Made by a program: the position numbers and the translations under genes
Shown: piece by piece, positions 1 to 5,728 of the stretch
How positions within the stretch are numbered: the stretch's first letter is position 1
How the letters are laid out: the number at the start of each line of letters is the position of its first letter
DNA from: Christiangramia sp.
GTDB taxonomy: Bacteria; Bacteroidota; Bacteroidia; Flavobacteriales; Flavobacteriaceae
DNA: 5,728 bases
Assembly: GCA_024635735.1 (NCBI GenBank)
Contig: JAGXII010000203.1
Coordinates: forward strand, 1 to 5,728
Direction: 5' to 3'
Notes under the pieces: model-generated
What the model was told of the DNA's origin: nothing
What the model saw: the letters and a program-made list of their open reading frames with translations, nothing else
The model's database searches: none

Positions 1-174
1 GTATTGTTAGGCGCGGCATCTGAGATAATTCCTTTATCGGAAGACAGCATGATCGAAGCCATTAAGAAATTGTTTCAGCATAAAAGTGAAAGGATCATTA
101 AGCTGAACCTGGAAGCTTTTTCTGAAGGAAAAAAAGTAGCCGAAGGAATTACTGATCTGGCTGCCAGTAAATAA
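1..174 (+). CDS. iorB: Indolepyruvate:ferredoxin oxidoreductase, beta subunit (IorB), C-terminal part only
   Basis: The reading frame is open from base 1 and ends with TAA at 172-174, giving the last 57 residues of a protein whose start lies outside the window. It begins VLLGAASEIIPLSEDSMIEA, continues with an amphipathic helix (IKKLFQHKSERIIKLNLEAF) and ends in SEGKKVAEGITDLAASK. The '(V/M)LLGAAS.(I/L)PLSE..(I)..AI..LF......(V/I)..NL.AF..G' pattern is the usual end of the pyruvate/2-oxoacid ferredoxin oxidoreductase gamma-domain family, and this version is closest to IorB. With IorA, IorB oxidatively decarboxylates aryl-pyruvates to aryl-acetyl-CoA and reduces ferredoxin in the cytoplasm. 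The neighbouring aminotransferase and ADP-forming CoA ligase support IorB over other family members. A KorC- or PorC-type gamma subunit remains possible because only the tail is visible. Confidence 0.65.
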   Translation, partial: VLLGAASEIIPLSEDSMIEAIKKLFQHKSERIIKLNLEAFSEGKKVAEGITDLAASK

Positions 175-212
175 GTTAATTGTATATCCGACTTTAAGTA
201 CTCTAGTTCTTT

Positions 213-296
213 CGTCACCCTGAATTTATTTCAGGGTCTCAATATATTATATTAATTCTTAATCTTATAAGATTCTGAAACAAGTTCAGAATGACG
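213..296. repeat. REP-like paired-hairpin intergenic repeat
   Basis: Two 26-bp arms, 213-238 and 271-296, are imperfect inverted copies of each other (20 of 26 positions match), separated by 32 bp of AT-rich sequence. Each arm is itself a hairpin with a perfect 8-bp stem and 5-nt loop: ACCCTGAA/TTCAGGGT at 217-237 and ATTCTGAA/TTCAGAAT at 272-292. Four of the six differences between the arms are compensatory (CC...GG in one stem, TT...AA in the other), so pairing within each hairpin is kept. This is the build of a bacterial REP doublet (BIME-like). It lies between the convergent ends of iorB and the aminotransferase gene, where it could also help stop transcription, although neither hairpin is followed by a good T-tract. 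That it is mobile and multi-copy is inference. Confidence 0.75.
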
Positions 297-389
297 TAAT
301 TTTTAATTTCATTCCCGATACTATTTTCAAACTCTAAATCCTCAACCAAATTTTTGCCCTTTTTAAATTGCCATAGGATAGAGTGGTTA

Positions 390-1547
390 CTAAAGAGCGA
401 TTTTCGAATTTTCCAGTACTTTTTTTATAGTTTCAGATAAAATTATTACCCCTTTCTCAATTTGTTCCTTATGCATATTTGAAAAAGAAAGCCGCAACCG
501 GTCATCCTTTTTGCTGGAGGGATCAAAGGTTCTGCCGGTTACAAATACAACGCCTTTAGCGACAGTTTCTTTAAAAATATCTGTTGACTTAATATGCGGT
601 GGTAATTTAAGCCAGATATAAAATCCTCCTTTTGGTTCATTCCAGGTGATCTCTTTCGGCATGTAGGTTTTCAAATGCTTTTGAAGCAAATTTTTTCGTT
701 CCAGATATTCACCTCTTAAAAATGCCAAATAAGGCTCCAGTTTTTGTTGTGCTAAAAACTCATTGGCTAGTATCTGCATGAAATTAGAAGTACAGGCATC
801 CAACGCTTGTTTAACCGATTCTGCTTTTGCGAAAATTTCTTTAGAAGACAGCATATAACCTAATCTGAAACCTGGCCCAAGTATTTTTGAAAATGATCCT
901 GTATAAATAATTTCCACATCCTTTACACCAAATGATTTCATGGCCTTAGTGAGATGTTTTTCATCTTCATTAAAATAAAGATCACTGTAAGCATCATCTT
1001 CGAGTAGTATTATTCCTGTACCGGATAAAACTTTCAGAAGTTCCTTTTTTCTTTCAGGCGTATAAATGATACCTGCCGGATTGTGATAATTAGGCGTGAC
1101 ATATAAAAATTTAGGCTTTCGGTCTAAAGTTTCAATTTTACTTTTCAAAGCTTCTATATCGATACCATCCTTATCAATCGGTATACTATGTACTTCAGCT
1201 CCATAAGTTTCAAAAACCGACAAGGCTCCTACAAAACAGGGATTTTCAGTTAATATTATATCTCCTTCGTTTACAAATTCCTGGGTAATAATGGATATGG
1301 CCTGAAGCGAACCCGTAGTGATCAAAATTCTATTATCATCAACGTCCAATCCCTTGTTTTTCAAATAGTTTTCCAGGGATTTAATCAGAGGAGGATAACC
1401 GGAGGTTGGGCCGTATTGAAAGCATAATTTTTTTATGTTTTCAGGCAAGGAATTATAAATCTCATCAATTTGTTTTACGGGAAACAAATCATTGTTTGGC
1501 ATACCACCGGCAAATGAGATCAGGCTTTTTCCGGAAGCCTGTTTCAT
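390..1547 (-). CDS. PLP-dependent aminotransferase, LysN/aromatic aminotransferase type (fold type I), N-terminus frameshifted off
   Basis: This 385-residue frame is a class I/II aminotransferase. Visible landmarks are ISFAGGMP..DLFP near residues 10-22, the YGPTSGYPPL segment (45-54) before the PLP-binding helix, ITTGSLQAI (76-84), the cofactor-ring motif NYHNPAG (153-159), the pyridine-nitrogen aspartate in LLEDDAYSDLYF (D185), the Schiff-base lysine in GSFSKILGPGFRLGY (K221, with phosphate-binding R228), and the substrate-carboxylate arginine in DRLRLSFSN (R352). It transfers the amino group of an amino acid to a 2-oxoacid such as 2-oxoglutarate in the cytoplasm. The family includes 2-aminoadipate, kynurenine, branched-chain and aromatic aminotransferases. 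With iorB and an ADP-forming acyl-CoA synthetase alongside, an aromatic substrate is the best inference. The annotated ATG is probably not the native start: the protein begins abruptly just before the conserved ISFAGG, and 18 residues of family-like N-terminus lie upstream in another frame (1550-1603). Confidence 0.85.
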   Translation of the reverse strand: MKQASGKSLISFAGGMPNNDLFPVKQIDEIYNSLPENIKKLCFQYGPTSGYPPLIKSLENYLKNKGLDVDDNRILITTGSLQAISIITQEFVNEGDIILTENPCFVGALSVFETYGAEVHSIPIDKDGIDIEALKSKIETLDRKPKFLYVTPNYHNPAGIIYTPERKKELLKVLSGTGIILLEDDAYSDLYFNEDEKHLTKAMKSFGVKDVEIIYTGSFSKILGPGFRLGYMLSSKEIFAKAESVKQALDACTSNFMQILANEFLAQQKLEPYLAFLRGEYLERKNLLQKHLKTYMPKEITWNEPKGGFYIWLKLPPHIKSTDIFKETVAKGVVFVTGRTFDPSSKKDDRLRLSFSNMHKEQIEKGVIILSETIKKVLENSKIAL

Positions 1548-1549
1548 TA

Positions 1550-1603
1550 ATGTTTTATGTCTTCTGAATGCATGGAATTAACTGCGTTCGAAAATGCATA
1601 CAT
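1550..1603 (-). pseudogene. Out-of-frame N-terminal segment of the aminotransferase
   Basis: Reading from ATG at 1603-1601, this frame gives MYAFSNAVNSMHSEDIKH and then TAA at 1549-1547. The aminotransferase frame overlaps here and reads L-M-K-Q-A from 1550. Adding one base to the AA at 1549-1550 (a T on the coding strand) would join the two as ...SEDIKH-LMKQASGKSLISFAGG. That matches the spacing and character of the usual N-terminus of this family (F..R...M..S.IRE.LK......ISFAGG) and gives a 404-residue protein, close to the typical length of about 400. The simplest reading is a 1-nt deletion, either real or a sequencing or assembly error. Confidence 0.7.
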
Positions 1604-1655
1604 ACCCTGAAAAGTTTTAGCTGTTCTATCAAAATAACGAATATGTAATCAAACA

Positions 1656-1677
1656 TTTACTGATGAATATCAGTTAA
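1656..1677. promoter_or_regulatory. Palindrome in the divergent control region, candidate operator
   Basis: The 124-nt gap between the inferred aminotransferase start (1603, minus) and the synthetase start (1728, plus) contains ACTGAT (1659-1664), a GAAT spacer and ATCAGT (1669-1674). After one mismatched pair, two further T-A pairs extend it to 1656-1677. A single dimer bound here could control both divergent genes. Lrp/AsnC-type regulators often bind AT-rich palindromes near amino-acid genes, but no regulator is encoded in the window, so that is only a suggestion. I found no clean TTTG...TAnnTTTG Bacteroidota promoter on either strand. The nearest match is TTATTTTG on the minus strand (1637-1630), without a properly spaced upstream element. 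Confidence 0.4.
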
Positions 1678-1727
1678 AATCATATTTCAAATGGCTTCCT
1701 TTACAATTATTAAATTCCTTGTTTTGT

Positions 1728-3782
1728 ATGCTTCATTCAAAATTAATCCATCCGGAAAGCATTGTTGTTGTCGGGGGATCCGATAATATTCATAGTCCCG
1801 GCGGCAGAGTTTTGAAAAACCTGATCGACCATCAGTTTAAAGGACAATTATTTGCGGTCAATCCCAAACAGGAAGTTGTTCAGGGGTTTAGATCTTATAA
1901 TGATATCAATGATATTCCAGAAGTTGATCTTGCTATAGTCGCGATCGCAGCGAAATATGTTTATGAAACCGTAAAGATACTTACCCAGCAAAAGAACACT
2001 AAAGGCTTTATAATTTTTTCGGCCGGATTTAGTGAAAAGGATGAAAATGGTGCACAATTGGAAAAGAAAATTGTGGAATTAATTAATGAAGCAGGCGGAA
2101 GTTTATTAGGTCCTAACAACATTGGATTAATAAATAAACATTATACGGGAGTTTTTACAACACCGGTCCCAAAACTAGATGAAAAAGGAGTCGATTTCAT
2201 ATCAGGTTCAGGCGCAACAGCAGTCTTTATAATTGAAGCGGCGAAAAGTATGGGTCTCACATTTTCCAGCATTTATACCGTTGGAAACAGTGCCCAACTT
2301 GGAGTAGAGGAGGTCCTGGAATATTTAGATCAATCTTTTGAAAAGGGATCAAGTTCAAAAGTAAAACTGCTTTATATTGAAAGTATAAAGAACCCGCTAA
2401 AGTTCTTAAAACATACAGCTTCCTTGATACGTAAAGGCTGTAAAATAGCGGCCATTAAGGCCGGTAGTTCAGAAGCGGGGAACAGGGCGGCTTCTTCACA
2501 TACGGGCGCGATAGCCAATTCAGATGTCTTTGTAGATACCTTGTTTAAAAAAGCGGGAATTATTCGCTGTTATGGTAGAAACGAACTTATTACTGTTGCC
2601 GGTATTCTCTTGCAAAAAGAATCGGAAGGAAAGAATATAGCGATCATCACCCATGCCGGAGGTCCTGCTGTAATGCTCACAGATGTGTTGTCAAAGAACG
2701 GACTAAAAATTCCTCATTTAGAAGGAGAAGAAAGCGAAGCCTTGCTAGGCCAGTTATTTGACGGGTCTTCCGTATCCAATCCTATTGATTTCTTAGCCAC
2801 AGGCAACGCTCAGCAGTTAGATACCATAATTGGATATTGTGAAAACGCTTCCGAAATTGATGCGATGGCTGTTATTTTCGGGAGCCCGGGCTTAACAGCT
2901 GTAGATGATGTATATGATGTATTGAATGAAAAGATCAAAACTTCTAAAAAGCCGATCTATGCCATCTTACCCTCAGTGGTGAATGTCAAGAATGAAATTC
3001 AGGAGTTTATAAAAAAGAATAATATCGCGTTTCACGATGAAGTTTTATTCGGAAATGCCCTGGCCAGGGTATATAATCATACTACGGTCAGGGATGAAGC
3101 TAAAGAACCTGACTTTAAAAATTTCAAAAAAGCAAGAAAACTGATAGATGCGCTTCCAAATGGATATATGTCAACAGAAAATGCGGTTACCTTGTTGAAT
3201 CATGCAGGAGTGAAATTTGCGACTCCGTTTCATGTTCAGAAGGAAGAAAAGCTAAACAATATTTTAAAGTCGGTTAATTACCCGGTAGTTCTTAAAGTTG
3301 AGGGTCCTTTGCATAAATCTGATGTTGGCGGGGTCATTTTAAATATTTCAGATGAAACCGAACTAATTGACAGCTTCCGTAAGCTGATGCAAATTGAAGG
3401 GGCAGTTTCAGTTTTGATCCAGCCTATGCTGAAGGGAATGGAACTATTCATCGGGGCAAAAAAGGAAACAAATTATCCTCATGTGATTTTATGCGGACTG
3501 GGAGGTATTTTTGTTGAAGTACTAAAAGATATAAGTGCTTCGATGACTCCAGTTTCAGAGCAAGATGCATTAAAAATGATCACTGATCTAAAAGCATATC
3601 CTATACTGAAAGGTATTAGAAGGCAAACCGGAGTAAACATCGAATTATTTGCTGAAACTATTGTAAACCTTTCAAATTTGTTGCTTATGGTTCCGGAAAT
3701 CGCGGAATTAGACCTGAATCCTCTTATGGCTACTGAAAAAGGCGTGACCGCTGTGGACGTAAGAATTCGTTTAGAAAAATAG
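1728..3782 (+). CDS. ADP-forming acyl-CoA synthetase (acetate--CoA ligase type), fused alpha and beta subunits
   Basis: This cytoplasmic enzyme of 684 residues converts acyl-CoA + ADP + Pi to acid + CoA + ATP. The alpha part (about 1-455) has the CoA-binding Rossmann loop VVVGGSDN..SPGGRVLKNL (residues 14-32), GPNNIGLIN (128-136), SGSGATAVF (159-167) and the phosphohistidine motif ASSHTGA (H258). The beta part (about 465-684) is an ATP-grasp domain with PVVLKVEGPLHKSDVGGV (H529, matching the second phosphorylated histidine of this family), the CGLGGIFVE strand-loop and ELDLNPLM before the C-terminal AVDVRIRL. Archaeal enzymes usually have separate alpha (~460 aa) and beta (~230 aa) chains; this is the single-chain form. 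Two usually conserved positions differ: N for C in GPNC.G, and G for Q in SQSGA. I chose ATG 1728, giving MLHSKLIHPESIVVVGG, which matches family N-termini; TTG 1719 in frame would add three residues. No Shine-Dalgarno is present. With iorB and the aminotransferase nearby, the substrate is probably an aryl-acetyl-CoA, but acetyl-CoA cannot be excluded. Confidence 0.88.
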   Translation: MLHSKLIHPESIVVVGGSDNIHSPGGRVLKNLIDHQFKGQLFAVNPKQEVVQGFRSYNDINDIPEVDLAIVAIAAKYVYETVKILTQQKNTKGFIIFSAGFSEKDENGAQLEKKIVELINEAGGSLLGPNNIGLINKHYTGVFTTPVPKLDEKGVDFISGSGATAVFIIEAAKSMGLTFSSIYTVGNSAQLGVEEVLEYLDQSFEKGSSSKVKLLYIESIKNPLKFLKHTASLIRKGCKIAAIKAGSSEAGNRAASSHTGAIANSDVFVDTLFKKAGIIRCYGRNELITVAGILLQKESEGKNIAIITHAGGPAVMLTDVLSKNGLKIPHLEGEESEALLGQLFDGSSVSNPIDFLATGNAQQLDTIIGYCENASEIDAMAVIFGSPGLTAVDDVYDVLNEKIKTSKKPIYAILPSVVNVKNEIQEFIKKNNIAFHDEVLFGNALARVYNHTTVRDEAKEPDFKNFKKARKLIDALPNGYMSTENAVTLLNHAGVKFATPFHVQKEEKLNNILKSVNYPVVLKVEGPLHKSDVGGVILNISDETELIDSFRKLMQIEGAVSVLIQPMLKGMELFIGAKKETNYPHVILCGLGGIFVEVLKDISASMTPVSEQDALKMITDLKAYPILKGIRRQTGVNIELFAETIVNLSNLLLMVPEIAELDLNPLMATEKGVTAVDVRIRLEK

Positions 3783-3790
3783 ATATTTTA

Positions 3791-3875
3791 CTCTTTAACT
3801 AAATTAGTAAGTAAACCGTTAAGCGCATGATAGTGATCGCATAAAGAGAATATTTTAGTTTGGTTAGTTAAGGAG
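3791..3875 (+). other. Long-range inverted repeat in the synthetase 3' untranslated region
   Basis: CTCTTTAACTAA (3791-3802) and TTAGTTAAGGAG (3864-3875) can pair over 12 positions, with a single G-U wobble, enclosing a 61-nt loop. The stem starts 8 nt after the synthetase stop codon, and its distal arm runs directly into the terminator hairpin. Together they form a compact structured 3' end of about 110 nt, which could protect the transcript or be a 3'-UTR-derived small RNA. No known RNA family is recognised, and no coding frame of note lies inside. Confidence 0.45.
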
Positions 3876-3901
3876 GCGCCCATTAATAAGGGAGCTTTTT
3901 T
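3874..3901 (+). terminator. Intrinsic terminator of the ADP-forming synthetase gene
   Basis: GGCGCCC (3875-3881) pairs with GGGAGCT (3890-3896) around an 8-nt loop, with one G-A mismatch and a terminal G-U pair, and is followed by six T at 3896-3901. The order fits termination of the plus-strand transcript. On the minus strand the same hairpin is not followed by a T-tract, so it is a weaker terminator for the convergent secreted-protein gene, which ends at 3904. Confidence 0.7.
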
Positions 3902-3903
3902 AT

Positions 3904-5121
3904 TTAATAATCCAGTAAAATCCATCGGTTTCCGGCACTCTGGAGGGTGAAAACCTGCTGTGTCTTAATGCTGGTCACCTTGGAATTCGTTCTCACATCA
4001 AAAAGGTCATCTCCTCCAAGAAATATAAATGGTTTTTCAGTGGTTCCAACCCATGATAAAAGCCGGATGATTCTTCCTTTATTGAGCGATGCCTGAGGAA
4101 TTACGATCGCCGACATTTGATTATTTATTCTTAAAGTTCCTACTTCATCTGTAATTACATAATCTCCTGAAGCGCTGGTTGTGGAAGAATAGTTTTGATA
4201 ACCTGCATTAGTCCAGGAAGCCTGTCCGGTGGAATTAATGGAAAGTACCTGGCCTTCGGTGCCGCGAACTGTTGGAAGGACATAGTCGGAATCTGGAGAG
4301 GATCCAATTCCCACTCTTCCGGCAAAATATCCGGCAAATACATTTGAATTAGCATCACCCAAAGCGATGCTGTAAATACCGTAAATATTTCCCACTCCCT
4401 GAATACTTCCTATTTCAGAATAAATACCAAAATTATTACTTTTGGCTCCGAATGTCCTGCCTACGCGATTGAATATTCCATAGATATCATTGGTCCCGGT
4501 ATTCTGGTATGTCTCATTGAAAATGCCATAATGAATCCCGGTTCCCACACCACCCACGTTTGTCTTAATCCCATACTTATTTCCATTAGTGTTACTTCTA
4601 TTATCATTGATGATCCCGTAAGTTGTAAGGTTATCGGTTGCTGAATTTGCATTGTCAACAGTCAGCCCTTTCTTTAAAGTAAGATCTTTTCCTGCAGTTA
4701 TGGCTACTTCCAGCCGGGAGGTGATCTGGTCGGTTCCAATCCCTATACTTGCATCCCGGTATATAAGATCGGTAAGATTATTGGGACTGGCAGAGGTTCC
4801 AGGTTTATAAAAATTTGAAGAAGCAGCATCGGTTCCCAGTGCTTTCCATTTAGACTCAGTAGAATTCCAGTAATAAAATCCTATGGAAAAACCTGTAACG
4901 CTTTTGTTTAGAAAAATCAGCATTCCGTTTTGATCCGTCCCCGGAGTTTCATCCGGAAACTTATCAATTCTGGGAATTAGGATTCCGTCTATGCTGGCAG
5001 GATTGGCCTTATCTGTAGCAATAATATCCAGTTGAGCTTTGGGATCGGAAGTTCCAATTCCTACCTGAGAATAAAAGATAGTGATAGTAAAAAATGTGAG
5101 GATTAGGCAAATAGTTTTCAT
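3904..5121 (-). CDS. Secreted VGIGT-motif, YGI-repeat protein (putative surface or fibre-like protein)
   Basis: This 405-residue protein opens with a signal peptide (MKTICLILTFFTITIFYS), probably cut before the Gln of QVGIGTSDPKAQLDI, a hallmark start of flavobacterial exported proteins. There is no lipobox and no obvious type IX C-terminal sorting domain. The (V/I)GIG motif recurs near residues 20, 126 and 270 and marks three modules. Between the last two is a run of six (Y/F)GI repeats near 168, 183, 198, 214, 231 and 247, spaced 15-17 residues, rich in Asn, Gly and Thr, and ending in AGYFAG. Next comes EGQVLSINSTGQASW, a linker common in such proteins, then a beta-rich C-terminal domain of about 95 residues ending NRWILLDY, reminiscent of phage tail-fibre or adhesin folds. 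ATG 5121 was chosen over in-frame TTG 5127 because it starts a standard signal peptide. The exact function is unknown; structural, adhesive or fibre-like roles are inference. It lies 90 nt downstream of the uvrB end on the same strand. Confidence 0.75.
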   Translation of the reverse strand: MKTICLILTFFTITIFYSQVGIGTSDPKAQLDIIATDKANPASIDGILIPRIDKFPDETPGTDQNGMLIFLNKSVTGFSIGFYYWNSTESKWKALGTDAASSNFYKPGTSASPNNLTDLIYRDASIGIGTDQITSRLEVAITAGKDLTLKKGLTVDNANSATDNLTTYGIINDNRSNTNGNKYGIKTNVGGVGTGIHYGIFNETYQNTGTNDIYGIFNRVGRTFGAKSNNFGIYSEIGSIQGVGNIYGIYSIALGDANSNVFAGYFAGRVGIGSSPDSDYVLPTVRGTEGQVLSINSTGQASWTNAGYQNYSSTTSASGDYVITDEVGTLRINNQMSAIVIPQASLNKGRIIRLLSWVGTTEKPFIFLGGDDLFDVRTNSKVTSIKTQQVFTLQSAGNRWILLDY

Positions 5122-5211
5122 AGTCAAACAGATTAGGTTGACATTTTAGAAAAACTTTTAAGTGATTAAGGCTGAGTTAAATATAGTTTATTTCTTTCAA
5201 GTAATAAAAAA

Positions 5212-5622
5212 TTACCTGGCTAACTCACTTATTTTATTCTGAAGTATTTTTATCTCATCCCTTAGCCTCGCCGCCTGCATAAAATCAAGCTCTTTGGCAG
5301 CAGATTCCATTTCTTTTCGTTTTTGGCGTACCTTTTTCTCCATCTGAGGTTTGGTTAGGTATTCCGCTTCTTCTTCAGCCGCTTTAAGGTCCGGCCGTTT
5401 CTCGTGATCGTAGATATCCAGCTTTTCTTTTATTAAAGCGTTATTATACTTCTTAATAAGAGCAGTAGGGGTGATATTATTTTCCTTGTTATACTCTATC
5501 TGTTTAGAACGTCTATATTCTGTTTGATCTATAGTTTTTTGCATACTGGCAGTGATCTTATCTGCATATAAGATGGCTTTACCTTCCACATGTCTTGCTG
5601 CGCGCCCAATTGTTTGGGTAAG
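5212..5622 (-). CDS. uvrB: UvrABC excinuclease subunit B (UvrB), C-terminal fragment with broken 5' side
   Basis: The frame reads LTQTIGRAARHVEGKAILYA and on to SELAR then TAA (5214-5212): 136 residues, about one fifth of a ~660-residue UvrB. It contains helicase motif VI (QTIGRAAR, residues 3-10), the ADKIT.SMQKTIDQTEYRR segment, NKENNITPTAL, and the C-terminal UVR domain (AAKELDFMQAARLRDEI, about 107-123) that binds UvrC. UvrB unwinds and checks damaged DNA in nucleotide excision repair. Upstream of L (codon 5622-5620) the frame continues only as Y-S-R and meets TAA at 5634-5632. The expected region 'DADKEGFLR...RS' is not encoded in any frame up to 5728. A gene finder might start it at GTG 5589, but that is mid-domain and not a real start. 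Because uvrB is normally intact, this is either an insertion, a true truncation or a misassembled contig end. Confidence 0.85.
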   Translation of the reverse strand, partial: LTQTIGRAARHVEGKAILYADKITASMQKTIDQTEYRRSKQIEYNKENNITPTALIKKYNNALIKEKLDIYDHEKRPDLKAAEEEAEYLTKPQMEKKVRQKRKEMESAAKELDFMQAARLRDEIKILQNKISELAR

Positions 5623-5728
5623 ATAGGAACGTTATATTGGTTAGGTAACATTTTCGCCAATTCTCCCCCGTTACGTCCGTTCGCCGAACTCACACACCCT
5701 CACCGGTCACCACTCTTTAGTATTGGAA
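5623..5728. other. Unexplained sequence abutting the uvrB break
   Basis: These 106 bases should encode UvrB residues just before motif VI but do not in any frame, and minus-strand stops interrupt two of the three frames. The composition is visibly richer in C and G than the neighbouring genes, with runs such as TCTCCCCCGTTACGTCCG near 5662-5679. A short palindrome, GTTCGCCGAAC, lies at about 5679-5689. No transposase motif, terminal inverted repeat, domain V of a group II intron or RNA gene is recognisable in so short a stretch. It may be the end of an inserted element or a chimeric contig end. Confidence 0.4.

Noticed and set aside
213..300. Rho-independent terminator for iorB
   Set aside because: Both hairpins are followed by GACG rather than a T-run in their respective outward directions; the REP-like explanation fits better, though some attenuating effect is possible.
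1719..1727. TTG start for the synthetase
   Set aside because: ATG at 1728 gives the expected family N-terminus, so the three extra residues (MFC) are unlikely to be translated.
1848..2057. 69-codon minus-strand open frame inside the synthetase gene
   Set aside because: It lies antisense within a clearly coding region and has no recognisable motif; a shadow frame.
4155..4658. Two 65-67 codon minus-strand frames (4155-4358 and 4461-4658)
   Set aside because: Both lie in an alternative frame of the secreted YGI-repeat gene and have low-complexity, unrelated composition; shadow frames.
5623..5728. Minus-strand phrases AAAGAGTGGTGACCGG and GGCGAACGG recall the V1/V2 region of 16S rRNA
   Set aside because: Only short words match, the same GG.GA.CGG word occurs twice close together, and the flanking sequence does not follow any 16S helix I can place; probably coincidence.
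5623..5728. Group II intron end inserted in uvrB
   Set aside because: GTGTG appears on the minus strand, but no domain V (AGC triad with conserved stem) or proper intron boundary is visible in the 106 bases.

Overview
The window looks like a piece of a Bacteroidota chromosome, most likely Flavobacteriia. The DNA is AT-rich, the starts lack Shine-Dalgarno sequences, there is a secreted protein with the 'SQVGIGT.P' N-terminus typical of flavobacteria, the UvrB tail looks flavobacterial, and there is a paired-hairpin intergenic repeat of a kind I associate with that group. The genus cannot be determined from this sequence.

Layout. Positions 1-174 (+) hold the C-terminus of a 2-oxoacid:ferredoxin oxidoreductase gamma-type subunit, best read as IorB. 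A 215-nt gap carries a REP-like pair of hairpins (213-296). Positions 390-1547 (-) encode a fold-type I PLP aminotransferase of the LysN/aromatic aminotransferase type. Its missing N-terminus is visible just upstream in another frame (1550-1603), which implies a 1-nt frameshift. After a short divergent control region with a palindrome (1656-1677), 1728-3782 (+) encodes a single-chain ADP-forming acyl-CoA synthetase. Its 3' end has a long-range inverted repeat (3791-3875) and an intrinsic terminator (3874-3901). On the minus strand follow a secreted VGIGT/YGI-repeat protein (3904-5121) and the C-terminal fifth of UvrB (5212-5622). UvrB homology stops abruptly at about 5622, and the last ~106 bases are unlike the rest of the window.

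How the genes may work together. The first three genes fit one catabolic route. The aminotransferase would turn an amino acid, probably aromatic, into its 2-oxoacid. Indolepyruvate:ferredoxin oxidoreductase would convert that to an aryl-acetyl-CoA plus reduced ferredoxin. The ADP-forming CoA ligase would release the aryl-acetate and make ATP. This is the logic of amino-acid fermentation in hyperthermophilic archaea such as Pyrococcus; finding it in a flavobacterium-like genome is the main metabolic point of interest. The genes are not in one operon: iorB and the aminotransferase converge, while the aminotransferase and the synthetase diverge from a shared control region. The secreted protein and UvrB have no evident link to this pathway. 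I see no CRISPR array, tRNA or complete insertion sequence.
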